Both the position numbers and the translations under genes were made by a program. DNA of 64,000 nucleotides, from the NCBI GenBank assembly GCA_021613375.1, contig CM038710.1, positions 31,788,695-31,852,694 of the forward strand, read 5' to 3'. This document shows positions 47,106-58,200 of this stretch, in pieces; positions within the stretch are counted from its first letter, which is position 1, and every line of letters starts with the position of its first letter. The stretch is from Megaleporinus macrocephalus (lineage: Eukaryota > Chordata > Actinopteri > Characiformes > Anostomidae). The notes beneath the pieces are model-generated. The model ran no database searches. It was not told the origin of the DNA and saw only the letters and a program-made list of their open reading frames with translations.

Positions 47106-48021
47106 AGCATGTAGAAATAATGCATTAGGCTGGAAATCCGCTGGGCTATTCTCAGAACGGTTAGACAACTGTGGAGGTAATTGAAGTGATTGATCTAGAC
47201 ACACACGTACGCACAGTACAATGACCCCTCAGTCAGGGTTGAGCAGGGTTTGGCTGAGCCTCGAGGCAGCTGGAGCGTAGAGGTGATCTCTCCCTGAGCT
47301 ATGAGTGTTTTTGTGTGTGTATATAATTGGATATTATGGATTATGAAACTCATGTATCTCCTGCAGCTCTGGATCAATGCAGCCACTCAAACAAGCATTG
47401 CTATTCTCTAATCCAATTGTACGCAAGCTTAAATTAATTATGCAGAAATATTACTTGCATTGATCAACACTGACCCTCCCGTACACACAGGCGAACGTGC
47501 ACGTACACAAACAGTCCATGCAGGTTTCCATCACTTCTTACATATTATTACATCCATACAAAGCATATGGGAGTCACTTGTGACAAACTGACCAACCCAT
47601 TCTCCCCCAGCAAATGAATTATTTTGTAGTGACTGTTGCTAGGCTGGACAGGTTTTACAGAACATCCTATTTAAGCTAAAGAGTTGTAGAGCACAACTCA
47701 GGCAACATTTAGAGAGATTAGTCTTGAATGATATTTATTTTAAACACATGCGAAAGAGCACATTGTCAATACTTTTGCAGTATAAGCTGTGATACTGACA
47801 CTTAATGCAGTATCAGTATCGGTGATGGGGATGCCCATACCTATGACTAACACCACAAGCAATGATGTACACCGGCAAACTTAATAACACATCCACAGTG
47901 TTGGATGACAAACAGCAGTCAAAATGCTCATGGTATTATTTTGAGGAAAGCACAGCTAAGTGTGTGGTCACTTTCACTTTGAGTTAATGTTAGTCCATAT
48001 TGTAATTGAGGGAACGGAAAG
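47106..48021. other. Noncoding, no recognised feature
   Basis: No gene or repeat recognised. Confidence 0.4.
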
Positions 48022-48078
48022 AACCACTGGGCTTACTAGGAACCACTGGGCTTACTAGGAACCACTGGGCTTACTAGT
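48022..48078. repeat. 19-bp tandem repeat, three copies
   Basis: Three nearly perfect copies of aaccactgggcttactagg. Confidence 0.9.
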
Positions 48079-48377
48079 CTTTTAGCTTTTAACCAGCATA
48101 GCAGCTTGCTAGCCAGGTTAGTGTGGCCACTATACCCAACTGGAATGCACCTCTGTCGGTTAGCTGTGTAAATAAGCTGTAGGTTCTTGTGGCCCATTGC
48201 TTCAACCAAGCCAGGAAAAACACTGAAGGTTGCTGCTACTGTGAACTATGGTGATAACAAGATGCACGTATATCGAAAATTGTTTAAAAAGCAGCATTTC
48301 TGCTGATTTGGTGAAGCTGCTGGGTGCTTCACTGTTTTATGCTTCTAACTACCTATTACATAATAGTAAATACTAAA

Positions 48378-48380
<3 letters not shown>
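48079..48380. other. Spacer
   Basis: No feature recognised. Confidence 0.4.

Positions 48381-48463
<83 letters not shown>
48381..48463. repeat. (TA)n microsatellite
   Basis: About 41 uninterrupted TA units, directly abutting the SINE. Confidence 0.97.
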
Positions 48464-48465
<2 letters not shown>

Positions 48466-48467
48466 GT

Positions 48468-48755
48468 GGATGGGTGGTCGTGGCCTGAAGGTTAGGGATG
48501 TGGTCTTATGGCCAGAAGGTCAATGAATTGATCCCCGGGACCAGCAGGGCACGACTCAAGTGCCCTTGAGCAAGGCACCTAACGCCCAACTGTTCCCAGG
48601 GCACCGTGGATAGGGCTGCCCACCGCTCCAGGCACATGTGCTTACTGCCCCCTGGGTGTGTGTATATGTGGGTGTTTCACTGCATGAATGGGTTGAATGC
48701 AGAGGTCAAGTTTTGCTGTGTGCAAAACACAAGAAACAGCACAATTCTAGACTTA
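48468..48755 (+). mobile_element. tRNA-derived SINE
   Basis: The 5' part has a Pol III-type head: ggcctgaaggttagggatg (A-box region) and gaattgatccccggg (B-box-like), then gcccttgagcaaggcacc, ccgtggatagggctgccc and gggttgaatgcagaggtc. These are standard parts of a widespread fish tRNA-derived SINE. It is not a functional tRNA gene, because it lacks the cloverleaf and anticodon. The frame 48638-48865 crosses its tail. Confidence 0.85.
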
Positions 48756-48800
48756 AAATAGAAAATAAACAAAAGAAAGTGTTTTTCAAAACATCTAATA

Positions 48801-48998
48801 CAGGGGTGTCTAATCTTATCCATAAAGGGATTGGGTTGGCTGCAGGTTTTCATTACAACAAATAAGAAGATCCAATGACCAGCTGTTTGATGGCTGAGCA
48901 GTTAATCAAGTAAAGATTAATCAAGTAGAATCAGGGGCTCATTTGTAAAAAAACCTGTAGCCACACCGTCCCTTTGAGGATAAGATTGGACACCCCTG
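48801..48998. mobile_element. hAT MITE (198 bp)
   Basis: It starts CAGGGGTGTCTAATCTTATC and ends with the matching inverse GATAAGATTGGACACCCCTG, one mismatch in 21. The flanking octamers atctaata and gtccaatt match at five of eight positions, so the target duplication has decayed or the site is old. Coding capacity is absent. Confidence 0.85.
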
Positions 48999-49224
48999 GT
49001 CCAATTATAAACTCCAACAAGTAAATACCATTCATCCAAAAAGATTATGTCATATTTCTAACATAAAACACAGATTTGACCAAAATACAGTATTTAAATA
49101 TATACTTGTATAAATATTAGGACTTGTGGATTAGTTAGGTAGAGTTAGTGTTGGTCCTGAAACTCTGTATTGGCCTATATTTATGGGTAATTTATTGGAA
49201 ACATGTCAGCACAGCATAGCTGTC
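48999..49224. other. Spacer
   Basis: No feature recognised. Confidence 0.4.
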
Positions 49225-49400
49225 CAAAGAAAAACATGTTTCTCTATTTTTGTGGATTTTCATTTTTCTATATAACTTGAACACAACAGCTGCTCTTTAT
49301 ATCCCGTGAAAGTGATTGGTGATAAATGGACCAATAGAAATGCTACAAAATCACTTAGAATAAAACCTTTTTAGGAGAAGAAAGTTTTTTTTTCTCTCTG
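49222..49400 (+). repeat. Dispersed repeat R1, copy 2
   Basis: It contains tgtccaaagaaaaacatg, a T-rich part, gaacacaacagctgc and the core aaatggaccaatagaaatgc, with ctacaaaatcac after it. It follows the same order as the copy near 0.6 kb. Confidence 0.75.
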
Positions 49401-49432
49401 GTAAAGTAACAATACTTTAGAATAGTTGTCTT

Positions 49433-49603
49433 TTACTTTTGGGTCTTGCAACAGAGCTAATATTAGCAAATTTGCACTTGCATTTGTTAACCTGCCTGAT
49501 TAGCCAACTCAATGATACATTGATACTCTGATAAAAGTGAGCCATGTACTAAGTTCCTCAGTAGATTGAATGGGAAGCTTGTCCAACTTCAGATAGGCTG
49601 CTA
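49433..49603 (+). repeat. Local repeat P, copy 1
   Basis: Shares ggtcttgcaacagagct, gtta/gtcaacctgcctgattagc, actcaatgatacattg, aaaagtgagccatgtactaa and gggaagcttgtccaacttc with 50065-50247. Copy 2 has about 45 extra bases after the second block. Confidence 0.8.
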
Positions 49604-49614
49604 GAAAAGTATGT

Positions 49615-50064
49615 GGTATGTGTAATAGTAAGTAGGCACTGTCAGCTCACTAATATAATTCACTAATTGTTATTTATTTACCATTATATTTTCTAATTGT
49701 TATTTATTAAATACAAATAACGTCTACCTACATCTGTACATGAAACTGGTGTCCTGGGCATCTCCTGCTGCTTAGGCATCTATCTTATACAATGCAACAA
49801 CTTCTTTGTCGGTAGTAAGACCACCACTGCATTGCATTATGGTATCTATTGGAAATTCTGTATGCTACATTTTGTGATGGATTATGGGTAATCGATAGAG
49901 AACTATAAAGGGAATGAAATATACCGTTGAAATGTTGAACACCACTACAACATGGCCAACACACTATATAGTGCACTATTTCTGTAATAGGGAGTGATTT
50001 CGAATGCAGCTAGAGCTTCTGGGTCCAGACGGATCTCCAGCTTTGCTCTTCTGGGAGATTTTAC
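49615..50064 (+). repeat. Repeat Q, copy 1 (~445 bp)
   Basis: Nearly identical to 51461-51911: I count about seven base differences over about 445 bases. It contains caacttctttgtcggtagta, gcattgcattatggtatct, tatatagtgcactatttctg and tgggtccagacggatctcc. A reverse frame (49785-49976) is conserved in both copies only because the DNA is nearly identical; it is not a gene. Confidence 0.9.
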
Positions 50065-50247
50065 TTTTTGGTCTTGCAACAGAGCTTTTGTCAACCTGCC
50101 TGATTAGCTCTAGCAGCAAAGTCCATCTCAGCATAGTATCTTAACCTGGAGACTCAATGATACATTGGCACTCTTATAAAAGTGAGCCATGTACTAAGTT
50201 CCTCAGTAGGTTTAATGGGAAGCTTGTCCAACTTCAGATAGGTTAGC
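50065..50247 (+). repeat. Local repeat P, copy 2
   Basis: Direct copy of 49433-49603, lying immediately after repeat Q copy 1, so the local order is P-Q-P. The P copies are visibly more diverged than the Q copies. Confidence 0.8.
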
Positions 50248-51460
50248 TGGGTCAGTTGGGTGTCTCAGTATTCTCTTCCAGTGAGGATGGCTTATGGCCT
50301 TCAGAGAACTAGAACAAACACATACTCTCATATATTGTTAATTTTCTTTAGAATCATCTTGCTTTTGTGTATCAACTGTGCAGATATTACAGTATTGATC
50401 ACTTTATTAAGTTTTGGTTGATAAGAAATGCTTAAAGATCTTAAAATGGGAATTGTCTAATATAGATTTTTCCTCATGGTATCCAGGTAGATGTGTCATT
50501 GAGATGACACACAAAACATGACAAACTTCAAATTATTTAAAAAAACATATTTTATCTGAAACTATTTTCAGTGCACCTGTATCTATCTGTCTATTTTCTG
50601 TTTCTTTTTTTCTCCCAAAATGTCAAAAAATGTCCAGTGATGCAGCCGTTCAACTGTATTTGTACATTTAATAGACTATCAAAAAGATAAAAACTTTTAA
50701 ATGAAAAAAAAAAAATCTTGCAAACTAAGACAAATGCAACAGTTCTCAACTCATTGAAAAAATTGGTAGAAATATTTCCACCACAATAAAAAAAACTTTT
50801 ATTCTGAAATGTTTTTACAAAAGAGGGTCCAGTATAATGTATTATAAAGAAGACTCCAAGTGATAGGGTGTAATGCCAAGGTCAGTGGCACTTTCACAAA
50901 AGTTGGAAACAAATAGATTTTTGAGTTACTTTGGTTAGATTGTGGCATAGCCTCAGGAAAACCATGAAATGATGTAATCATAATTTCAACATACTGAAAC
51001 CATTTATATTTTAAATATTTTTATTCATTTTATATTTGAAACATGTTCAAATAAAAAAAAGAAGAAAAATATATGGAATATAAAAGATTGTAGAATGTGT
51101 TTGTGTTCATTCTTAAATGGGCAAAACAATGTTCACTGGCACAAACACAGATGCTGCTATCTGAATGGTTCACTCTTTAACTTGTTCAATTTCTAATATA
51201 TAGCATTTGCTACACAGTGAACTGACTAGGATACAACCAAAAGACTTTTCTGTCACTACATTTGAAAACATAGTTTTTGACATTTGTCACATAAACAAAT
51301 GAAACATGACAGTCATATGAACTGTTGAATGGTTGATTAGCCTGTTGCTGGCTTTGGAAAAAAAGAAAGTTTACACAGCGAGTTGAAAATAAATTATGAA
51401 AAGTGAAATAGCAAGTTTCTGTATTGGTTGACTATTTGATCTAATGGTTTTCTAATGGGC
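50248..51460. other. Noncoding, no recognised feature
   Basis: AT-rich sequence with no gene; the frame 50799-50981 (reverse) has no motif. Confidence 0.4.
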
Positions 51461-51911
51461 TTAGTATGTGTAATAATAAGTAGGCACTGTCAGTTCACTA
51501 ATATAATTCACTAATTGTTATTTATTTACCATTATATTTTCTAATTGTTATTTATTAAATACAAATGACGTCTACCTACATCTGTACATGAAACTGGTGT
51601 CTTGGGCAACTCCTGCTGCTTAGGCATCTATCTTATACAATGCAACAACTTCTTTGTCGGTAGTAAGACCACCACTGCATTGCATTATGGTATCTCTTGG
51701 AAATTCTGTACGCTACATTTTGTGATGGATTATGGGTAATCGATAGAGAACTATAAAGGGAATGAAATATACCGTTGAAATGTTGAACACCACTACAACA
51801 TGGCCAACACAATATATAGTGCACTATTTCTGTAATAGGGAGTGATTTCGAATGCAGCTAGAGCTTCTGGGTCCAGACGGATCTCCAGCTTTGCTCTTCT
51901 GGGAGATTTTA
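51461..51911 (+). repeat. Repeat Q, copy 2 (~445 bp)
   Basis: Same orientation as copy 1 and offset by about 1848 bases. Sequence differs from copy 1 by only a handful of bases, so the duplication or transposition is recent compared with the other repeats in the window. Confidence 0.9.
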
Positions 51912-52369
51912 CAGATCCAAACTATACATTCAAACAGAGAGACCATTATGCTTCACTTTCCCTTTTCTATTAATTTTTCAATAGCGCTCTATTTTTATCA
52001 GAGCTTGGAGTGCCTCCAGTTAGAGAGCGCAAACAATTTGCCCGCAGAACAGTCTGCAAACATGGCATGGTGGAAATCAGGCGGAGAGATGCTTGTTAAA
52101 CCTTGTTAAGCTTGTTAATGGACATTTCTGAGCTGCTAATTATTTATTTGTTGTACAGCCTGTTTCCTGTGGAAGAAGGAGCAGCGTGGTAATCAGTACA
52201 CAGACGAGTGTGAGGAGGTTTAATACTATTTCATATTCAGATTTTTTTTCTTCTTGCAGACAGAAATAGCAAATGCGTCCAAATCCTCAAACGGGGAAAA
52301 AGAACAAAGAAACTAATAACTACATGCAAAACAGAAACACATAAGTGAATTATTTCCAGTGAAGGATAT
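51912..52369. other. Candidate conserved noncoding region
   Basis: Complex sequence with gcttgttaatggacatttc, gagctgctaattatttattt and similar cores. The 85-codon frame 51852-52109 starts inside repeat Q and shows no motif. Confidence 0.3.
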
Positions 52370-52868
52370 GTCTCTTTCTCTCTCTCTCTCTCTCTCGCTC
52401 TTCCCCCCTCTCACTCTCTTTTACACTCTCTCTCTCTCTGTCGCTCTCACACTCTCTAAGTCACACTCTGTCTGTCTCTCTCCTTCTATCTCTCGCTCTT
52501 TTCTCTACCCCCGCATTTCCCCCTCTCTCTATGCTTAGTTCTTTATCTAGGCATCTGTATCTCTCTCTGTTTTCTATCTCTTTTCCTGTTTTCATTTTCT
52601 TGCCTGTCTGTCTGTCTGTCTCTCTCTGTCTCTCTCACTCACACACTTGAGGGATGTCCATCTCTCTTTATCTCTTTTTCTGTTTTGTTCTTTCTTTCTA
52701 TCTCTGTTTCTGTAGCTCTATCCCTCTGTCTCTCTTCCTGTTTTTTCTTTTCTTGTCTTTCTCTCTCTCTCATTCTCTGTCTCAATGTCATCGTCACTCT
52801 TTGTCAATTCTCTCTGTCTCTCTTCCTTTCTCTTTCTGCTTCTCTCTCACTTATTCTGATCTCCCATT

Positions 52869-52905
<37 letters not shown>

Positions 52906-53051
52906 CTCTCTCTTTTTTCTCTCTTCTTTTCCCTCACTTTTTTCTCACTCTTTTTCTTTCTACTCTCTTTCTGTCTGTGTTTCACTCTCTTTCTGCTTCT
53001 CTCTCACTCTTTCTGATCTCCCCTTTACTGATCTCCCCTTTACTGTTCTTG

Positions 53052-53082
<31 letters not shown>

Positions 53083-53272
53083 CTCTCTCTCTCTGTCTGT
53101 TTTCTCTATTTATTCTTTTCCCTCTCACTCTTTCTACTCTCTTTCTGCCTGTGTGTCTCACACTCTTTCTGCTTCTCTCTCACTTTTTCTGATCTCCCCT
53201 TTACTGTTTTTCTCTCTCTCTCTGTCTGCCAATCTCTCCCCGTTTCTCCCTCTCTCCCTCTATCTCTTTTAT
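52370..53272. repeat. 0.9-kb polypyrimidine (CT-rich) tract
   Basis: Almost all bases are C or T on the forward strand, with words such as ctctctct, tttctttc (a (CTTT)n run at about 53055-53080), tgatctccc and tctgtctg. It contains internal duplications: the phrase ctcactctttctgatctccc recurs near 52850, 53005 and 53180. All LSLSLS-type frames here (52654-53332) are by-products, and so is the reverse RERER frame. Confidence 0.95.
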
Positions 53273-53700
53273 AGCGCAGCGCTAATAGAAAGTTCTGCTC
53301 GGCTCTCAAGTTCTTATTACTTGATTGAGTGAATGAGAGTGAGATTTATGATTCAAATTAATACCATTTCTCTGACTTCACTGTTTGCACTGGGGAGCTG
53401 AATGGCTCTATAACAAATGGCCTAATACATTTTAACCATCCTAAGCGCAGTAGTTAATAATATAGCTATCAGGGAACCCATTCTTTCTCATTTGGCTCTG
53501 GCAGAGAGCGGCGTGGTGGTGCAATTTAGCGTTTCACTCGGAGAAAATGTGCAGCGAAATTAACTAAGGAAATACCCGTCATCTCCCACTTCCTCAGCCT
53601 GTGTCAGCCACCAAACGATGAAAAAAGACCCAGCCAGGTAAAAGCTTACACCAGCCTACGCAGATATGATTACATGAAGAGGAGTATTTATGCAAAGTCA
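53273..53700. other. Candidate conserved noncoding element, part 1
   Basis: Complex low-repeat sequence right after the polypyrimidine tract, with gattcaaattaatacc, cagtagttaataatatagc, gaaattaactaagg and gcgtggtggtgcaatttagc. Inference only. Confidence 0.4.
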
Positions 53701-53708
53701 TTACTGCT

Positions 53709-53765
53709 GTCACCGTCATCATCATCATCCTCATCATCGCCACCATCATAATCCCAATCATCTCG
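53709..53765. repeat. (TCA)n-like patch
   Basis: Interrupted tcatca run: caccgtcatcatcatcatcc, then tcatcatcgccaccatcata. Confidence 0.8.
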
Positions 53766-54300
53766 AGAGAAACATATATAAGTGTTTACTATTGGACGTA
53801 AAGATAGCATCATGCCCGTAGAGTGAACAGAAACTTAATATGTATAATTCAAAATAATCATAAGGAAACATTCATGATGGATCTGTCTGAGATGTGCCAC
53901 GCTTAATGAGAGCGCGACTCGTTCCTTAAGCAGCAGATTCGAGCACCGGAAGAGAAGCAGGTGCACCTGAGCTTGGTGGGGTGCTAACGAGATTTAATCA
54001 TCCAGCCATCAGACTTTAATTAATCCTCTCCATCACACCGATTAAAAGCAGAACGCTGATCAGCCCGAGTCAATTAGCCGTCCACAAGCCTGGGTATATG
54101 TTCCACGCTGATTTTAATTGAAAGAGAAGGACATAGTTGCCAATAAAATAATAAATGTCAGAACATCTCTCATAATTAAAAGATTGAACCTCTGTTAACA
54201 AGAAAGCCTGTTTATCATTACTAATTAAATTAAAGCCCTCTTTGTTCAATATATGCAAACTTCTGCATTTAATGAGAACTCTTGTGCAGTGTGTTAAAGA
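53766..54300. other. Candidate conserved noncoding element, part 2
   Basis: Many homeodomain-type cores in 350 bases: cgcttaatgag, cgagatttaatcatcc, gactttaattaatcc, ccgattaaaagc, gtcaattagccg, gattttaattg, cataattaaaag and actaattaaattaaag. There are no repeats. The 62-codon frame 54070-54258 is chance. This is the best regulatory candidate of the window. Confidence 0.5.
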
Positions 54301-54339
54301 AAGTTTCTTTAGTGAACAACATCTTCATTTGACTTCATT

Positions 54340-54425
54340 CTCAGGAACACTTTACTGAAGCACAGCGTTCATAAGGCTACATGATCCCTTCATAACCACT
54401 GACAGCTACATAAACCTTTACATGC
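54340..54425 (+). mobile_element. MITE left-end fragment (as at 38.9 kb)
   Basis: It shares gcgttcataaggctacatga and the following cc(c/t)...acataa with the left arm of the MITE at 38878. The rest of the element is missing. Confidence 0.6.
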
Positions 54426-54544
54426 TGTAAATGCAAAAGTCAGAGACCAACCTTCAACTTCCACTCAAGACATCTATTAAGTACAAGGATCAGAAATAAT
54501 CAGAGAACACAAAGTCTAACACCTTTGACACCCAAATACATTGT

Positions 54545-54640
54545 GATGCTGGTGTAGAAGACGACGTGGGAAACATTGCTCTCAAGTGAATGCTCTTCTA
54601 CTGAACAGAGCAATAGGGGGAAATCTCTGGTTAGCACTAA
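54545..54640 (-). repeat. Dispersed repeat R5, copy 3 (partial)
   Basis: The reverse strand reads tttccccctattgctctgtt, then cagtagaagagcattcactt, matching ttccccctgcctgtgtt and caataatagagcatttactt at 29.64-29.7 kb. Confidence 0.5.
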
Positions 54641-55977
54641 CCCCAACACAAAACACAGGTAACACAGGGGGTCATGGCACATGTGGAAGGTGGACAGCTC
54701 CTGCAAAGCTCATACTCTGTGGACACAACCACGTCAGCACAACTATTCACAAGTTATACAGGGTCTCCTACATGTGCTTTCACAGGAGAGTGAGTCAAAA
54801 TAGCCATCCTCATGTGGAAGCACCCCTTGCCTTGGATGTGATGGCTTTAAGACTCTCAGCTCTGCTGCAAAGTTGAAGCATCGCTGAAGGCCAACACTCT
54901 GCTCCTAACCAGCTGCCATCCAAGTGTCCATGATGTGGTTTTGCCCTTTTGTCTGCTGGTTCTCATAACACTGGCACTTCCGCTGTCTTCAATGTCTATC
55001 CCTTCCAAGCTGCTTCTTCTTTCGCAGTCCTTAATTGTACTTGGTCTACCTTTACTTGTACTTGGTCATTTTGCCTTTTGCCTAGCTTTTAAAACTGCTT
55101 GGAAGAGGCACTATCCAACTTCTGACACCACTGTAGCATCTGCATAGAAGAATCTGCCTTATTGAACTACATTAAACATCCCTTTGTAAAAGGGCGAGAC
55201 TCTCCCATAAGCCTCTATGGCAGTGCAGGCAGTAGCAGAACAATATATCAATGTTTCAGTATTTAGAATTTTTACATGCTCTTTATTATAGCTGTCTTTA
55301 ATTTAGGACACTTTTAGTTTTTCAAAGAAATCCATGGGGATGTTTTTCTAGAGTTCAGTTTTAGAAGTTGGTTGCATTTTCTGGTTCTGGTCCTTTTTTC
55401 AATAATCATTAAGTTTTCTTCTCATAGGGGAAGTATGGACATGGGAAGAATGCAAATCTGTAAGTAAGAGTGGAGCCTGATTTTCTCAAAGATGAAAGTA
55501 TTTTTTATCAGATGGGGTGGATTTTGTGGTCTGTCAGATCTCGTATGGTTGTACAAGACAATGATAAATCTTCAACTTAGAAATATCTCCCAGGCAAATA
55601 CATAACTTGACATAAATTCCAATTGGAAATAAAATAAACGAATATATAATGAATGGTTGATGTTTGCAATCTGGACCTCAGATCATTTTTTATAATATTA
55701 TAAAAATATTAATATATTCCCTTAAAAGCTATTTTGACTTTGAGTGTCTCTTTGGGTTTTATTATCAGTCGATATTACTGCTCAACCGATATATCGGACA
55801 AGCACTACTTTGGGCTACTCTGCTGGACTGAAATGTGGCTGTCAGTCACCTCACACTTAGCCCCATGGAGAGAGCTTTGGTGCAGTCTGACTCATCCTTA
55901 TGATCCGCTTTTCTCTTTTCTGCTTCACAATGATGAAGTGAAAAACAATTACACAGTTTCCTGAGGTCTGAAGCATG
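54641..55977. other. Noncoding, no recognised feature
   Basis: No supported gene. The frame 54935-55147 is hydrophobic and leucine-rich but has no known family. AT-rich runs occur near 55260-55330 and 55680-55720. Confidence 0.35.
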
Positions 55978-56006
55978 CACACACACACACACACACACAC
56001 ACAAAC

Positions 56007-56069
<63 letters not shown>
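55978..56069. repeat. (CA)n microsatellite, interrupted
   Basis: Two long CA runs with aaaccctc between them. The VCVCVC reverse-strand frames are by-products. Confidence 0.95.
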
Positions 56070-56070
<1 letters not shown>

Positions 56071-56777
56071 CTTTACAAATCCCCCTTATCTGGAACAGCC
56101 ACGTCACTTAGTGCACCTTCAGACAGAAGATTCGTCTTCATTAGTACTCATGTGTTTGTGTGTAATTATGTGCATCGGCACGTCTGTGTGCATGTGCGTG
56201 TAGGGGTGTGTTCTGATTGTTGGGGCATGTGTTTTTTTTTTTCACAGCTCATCCACCATGGCTAGGGTGAGACTGAAAAGTGCAATACTCATTTATCAAA
56301 CCTCTCCCTCCATAGCAACACCTCAGTTTCTTTATCCACAAACAGCGCTTTCAGACGAGACACTCACAGTCGGCTCTAGCACGTCTCCTCGCTCTCGGGA
56401 AGGATGCCACAGAGCTCATGAGGTATTTTCCACACTGCTACCCCGCATTAGTCTGAGGGCCTGTGCAATCATTTTAAAGTGCTGCTGCAAGGCTGGTGTT
56501 TTTTTTCCGTACCCTATTTACATCCATTGTATTTACAATAACACGCAATGCTGCTATAGACTTCAAAGATTGCGGTACGTCAGTTTCTTAGTTTCCCGGG
56601 AAGAGCCTGTATCCTTTATTTTTCTTGATTTTTTTGCCCCCCTGAGGCCCACTCTTGCCATTTGTGTGGGTTTAAGTGCCAGAAAGAGTCATATTTCATT
56701 TATACATTACCATTTTCCAGCCCCTCTTTGTCTGTTAGACCTAAACAGGCCATTTCTGAGCCTTTAAGGCTGATATG
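56070..56777. other. Noncoding; moderately complex
   Basis: The 169-codon frame 56258-56767 is the longest complex frame in the last third, but it has no recognised domain and shows tracts such as a poly(T) at 56230 and cttttttt near 56505. I do not call it a gene. The sequence could hold regulatory DNA. Confidence 0.3.
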
Positions 56778-57110
56778 CAGTACTGTGCAAAAGTCTTGGG
56801 CACCTGAGCTCATAGTTTAAAATCCTTTATCTTAGTAATATGTGTACTTTCATCAGTAAGAGCATAAAATATCATTAGAACAGATGTAAATAAGCATAAA
56901 TACAGTACCACAAACATCTTATTTTGAAAGAAGCAAAATTTTAGTTTCAGGTTTCTCCTGGACGTCCCACACATTGCATGAATTTATTCAGTTCCTTCAC
57001 CAGCAATCTTTAGTTTAATGAAGTACTGAGTAGTCAAAGCAGGTATTAGATGATAAAGGCAAATAATAGGGTTGTTTACACAAGGAAAAGCTCGGAAGGG
57101 GTTAAAAACA
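56778..57110 (+). mobile_element. Mariner-like element R6, unsplit copy
   Basis: It starts cagtactgtgcaaaagtctt, then gggcacc, the end typical of a Tc1/mariner-type fish element. It runs through tctcctggacgtcccacaca and aatgaagtactgagtagtca to an A-rich (AAAAC)n tract at about 57103-57137. It lacks a transposase and shows the empty site of the copy split at 32820/36595. Confidence 0.8.
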
Positions 57111-57770
57111 AAAACAAAAAAACAAACAAAAACAAAAAGCAGTCTGAAAGCAGGCTGAAACACTCTTTCGATCTGAAACACACTTGTTTTAATGTGAGTA
57201 GGTGTAGCTAAACTCCTGTAGGCTGAATATGCAGATACATGTAAATGCATTGGTTTATAACTGAAACAATGGTTTCAGTACAAGCTGTTTTTGCAGCTTA
57301 GTTTCCATATATTAAAGATAAAAACCCTGGTCAAAGTACATATTTTATTAATGTTCTAAGTGCAAGAGAAGGTAACATATCCTCTACAGTGAACATGCTC
57401 CTGCAGATGACTTGAAATGTGACCTGTGCAAAGATATGGTAGATTTTATAATCTATGTTTTCTTTTTTCCAACACATGAAACTAAAATGAATAGAAACTC
57501 CACAGTAAACAGCTGCATGTGTTAAAGTCACTAAGAGTAAAACATAACAAATGTTCTGAACTTGAGTGTTATATTAAACACTCTGCAAAGCTCAAGTGTA
57601 GAGTATAAGACATAAATACGCTAGAACATGGCTTAAAACCTTCTCATCGGATCTATCTTAGAACTGTGTGGACATGATCAGCTTAACTAACAGCTCTCTG
57701 GTACTCTTAGCCTGCCGCACCACTCATACACAACTAAAATCATCATCTAGCTTGACGATAACTTTACAGA
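57111..57770. other. Noncoding, no recognised feature
   Basis: A-rich start, then unique-looking AT-rich sequence without a gene. Confidence 0.4.
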
Positions 57771-57774
57771 AGAA

Positions 57775-58200
57775 GTTAGTGACGAATAGATGTGCAGACA
57801 AATGAATAAATGGAATGAAGAAGCAACAGATGAGTGACAGAATGTACAGACATGTTGACGGGTGGACAAACAAATGGACAGACGAAGCAATGTTTAAACG
57901 AAGGAACAGATGAACGAACAATGATGGCGTCCGGATAAACAAGTGAAAGGACAACAGGCAGGTACAGACAGGTTGTTGGTTATGCTGGGATAGCTCTAGC
58001 TTCCTAAATTGATCTGATCGTAATGAAACTGTTTTGAATGGTTGGGGCAAAAGACATCAGCCTTGTAATTAGTTAGGCAATGCTAATGGAAGCACTCTCA
58101 CAGGTTACAATGAGTGAAGAGAAACATAGAGAATTGTATTGATCATTTATCAGACTTTGGGAACAAAAACTGAAGGAAACACTGTTATTTACTTAGAAAA
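57775..58200 (+). repeat. Dispersed repeat R2, copy 3 (distant)
   Basis: It shares acaaatggacagacgaagcaatg, aacgaaggaacag, aacgaacaatg, tacagacaggttg and cagactttgggaac with the R2 copies near 6.5 and 8.1 kb, in the same orientation. Divergence is high. Confidence 0.55.

Noticed and set aside
48468..48560. A tRNA gene
   Set aside because: The A- and B-box-like words belong to a tRNA-derived SINE; no cloverleaf with anticodon can be drawn.
49785..51824. 63-codon reverse frame conserved in two places
   Set aside because: Its conservation only reflects the near-identity of the two Q repeat copies.
52654..53332. 215-codon Leu/Ser-rich hydrophobic frame resembling a membrane protein
   Set aside because: It is the polypyrimidine tract translated (CTCTCT gives LSLS); two overlapping frames exist.
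56258..56767. 169-codon forward frame
   Set aside because: No recognised domain, and no splice or promoter context; could be chance in complex DNA.
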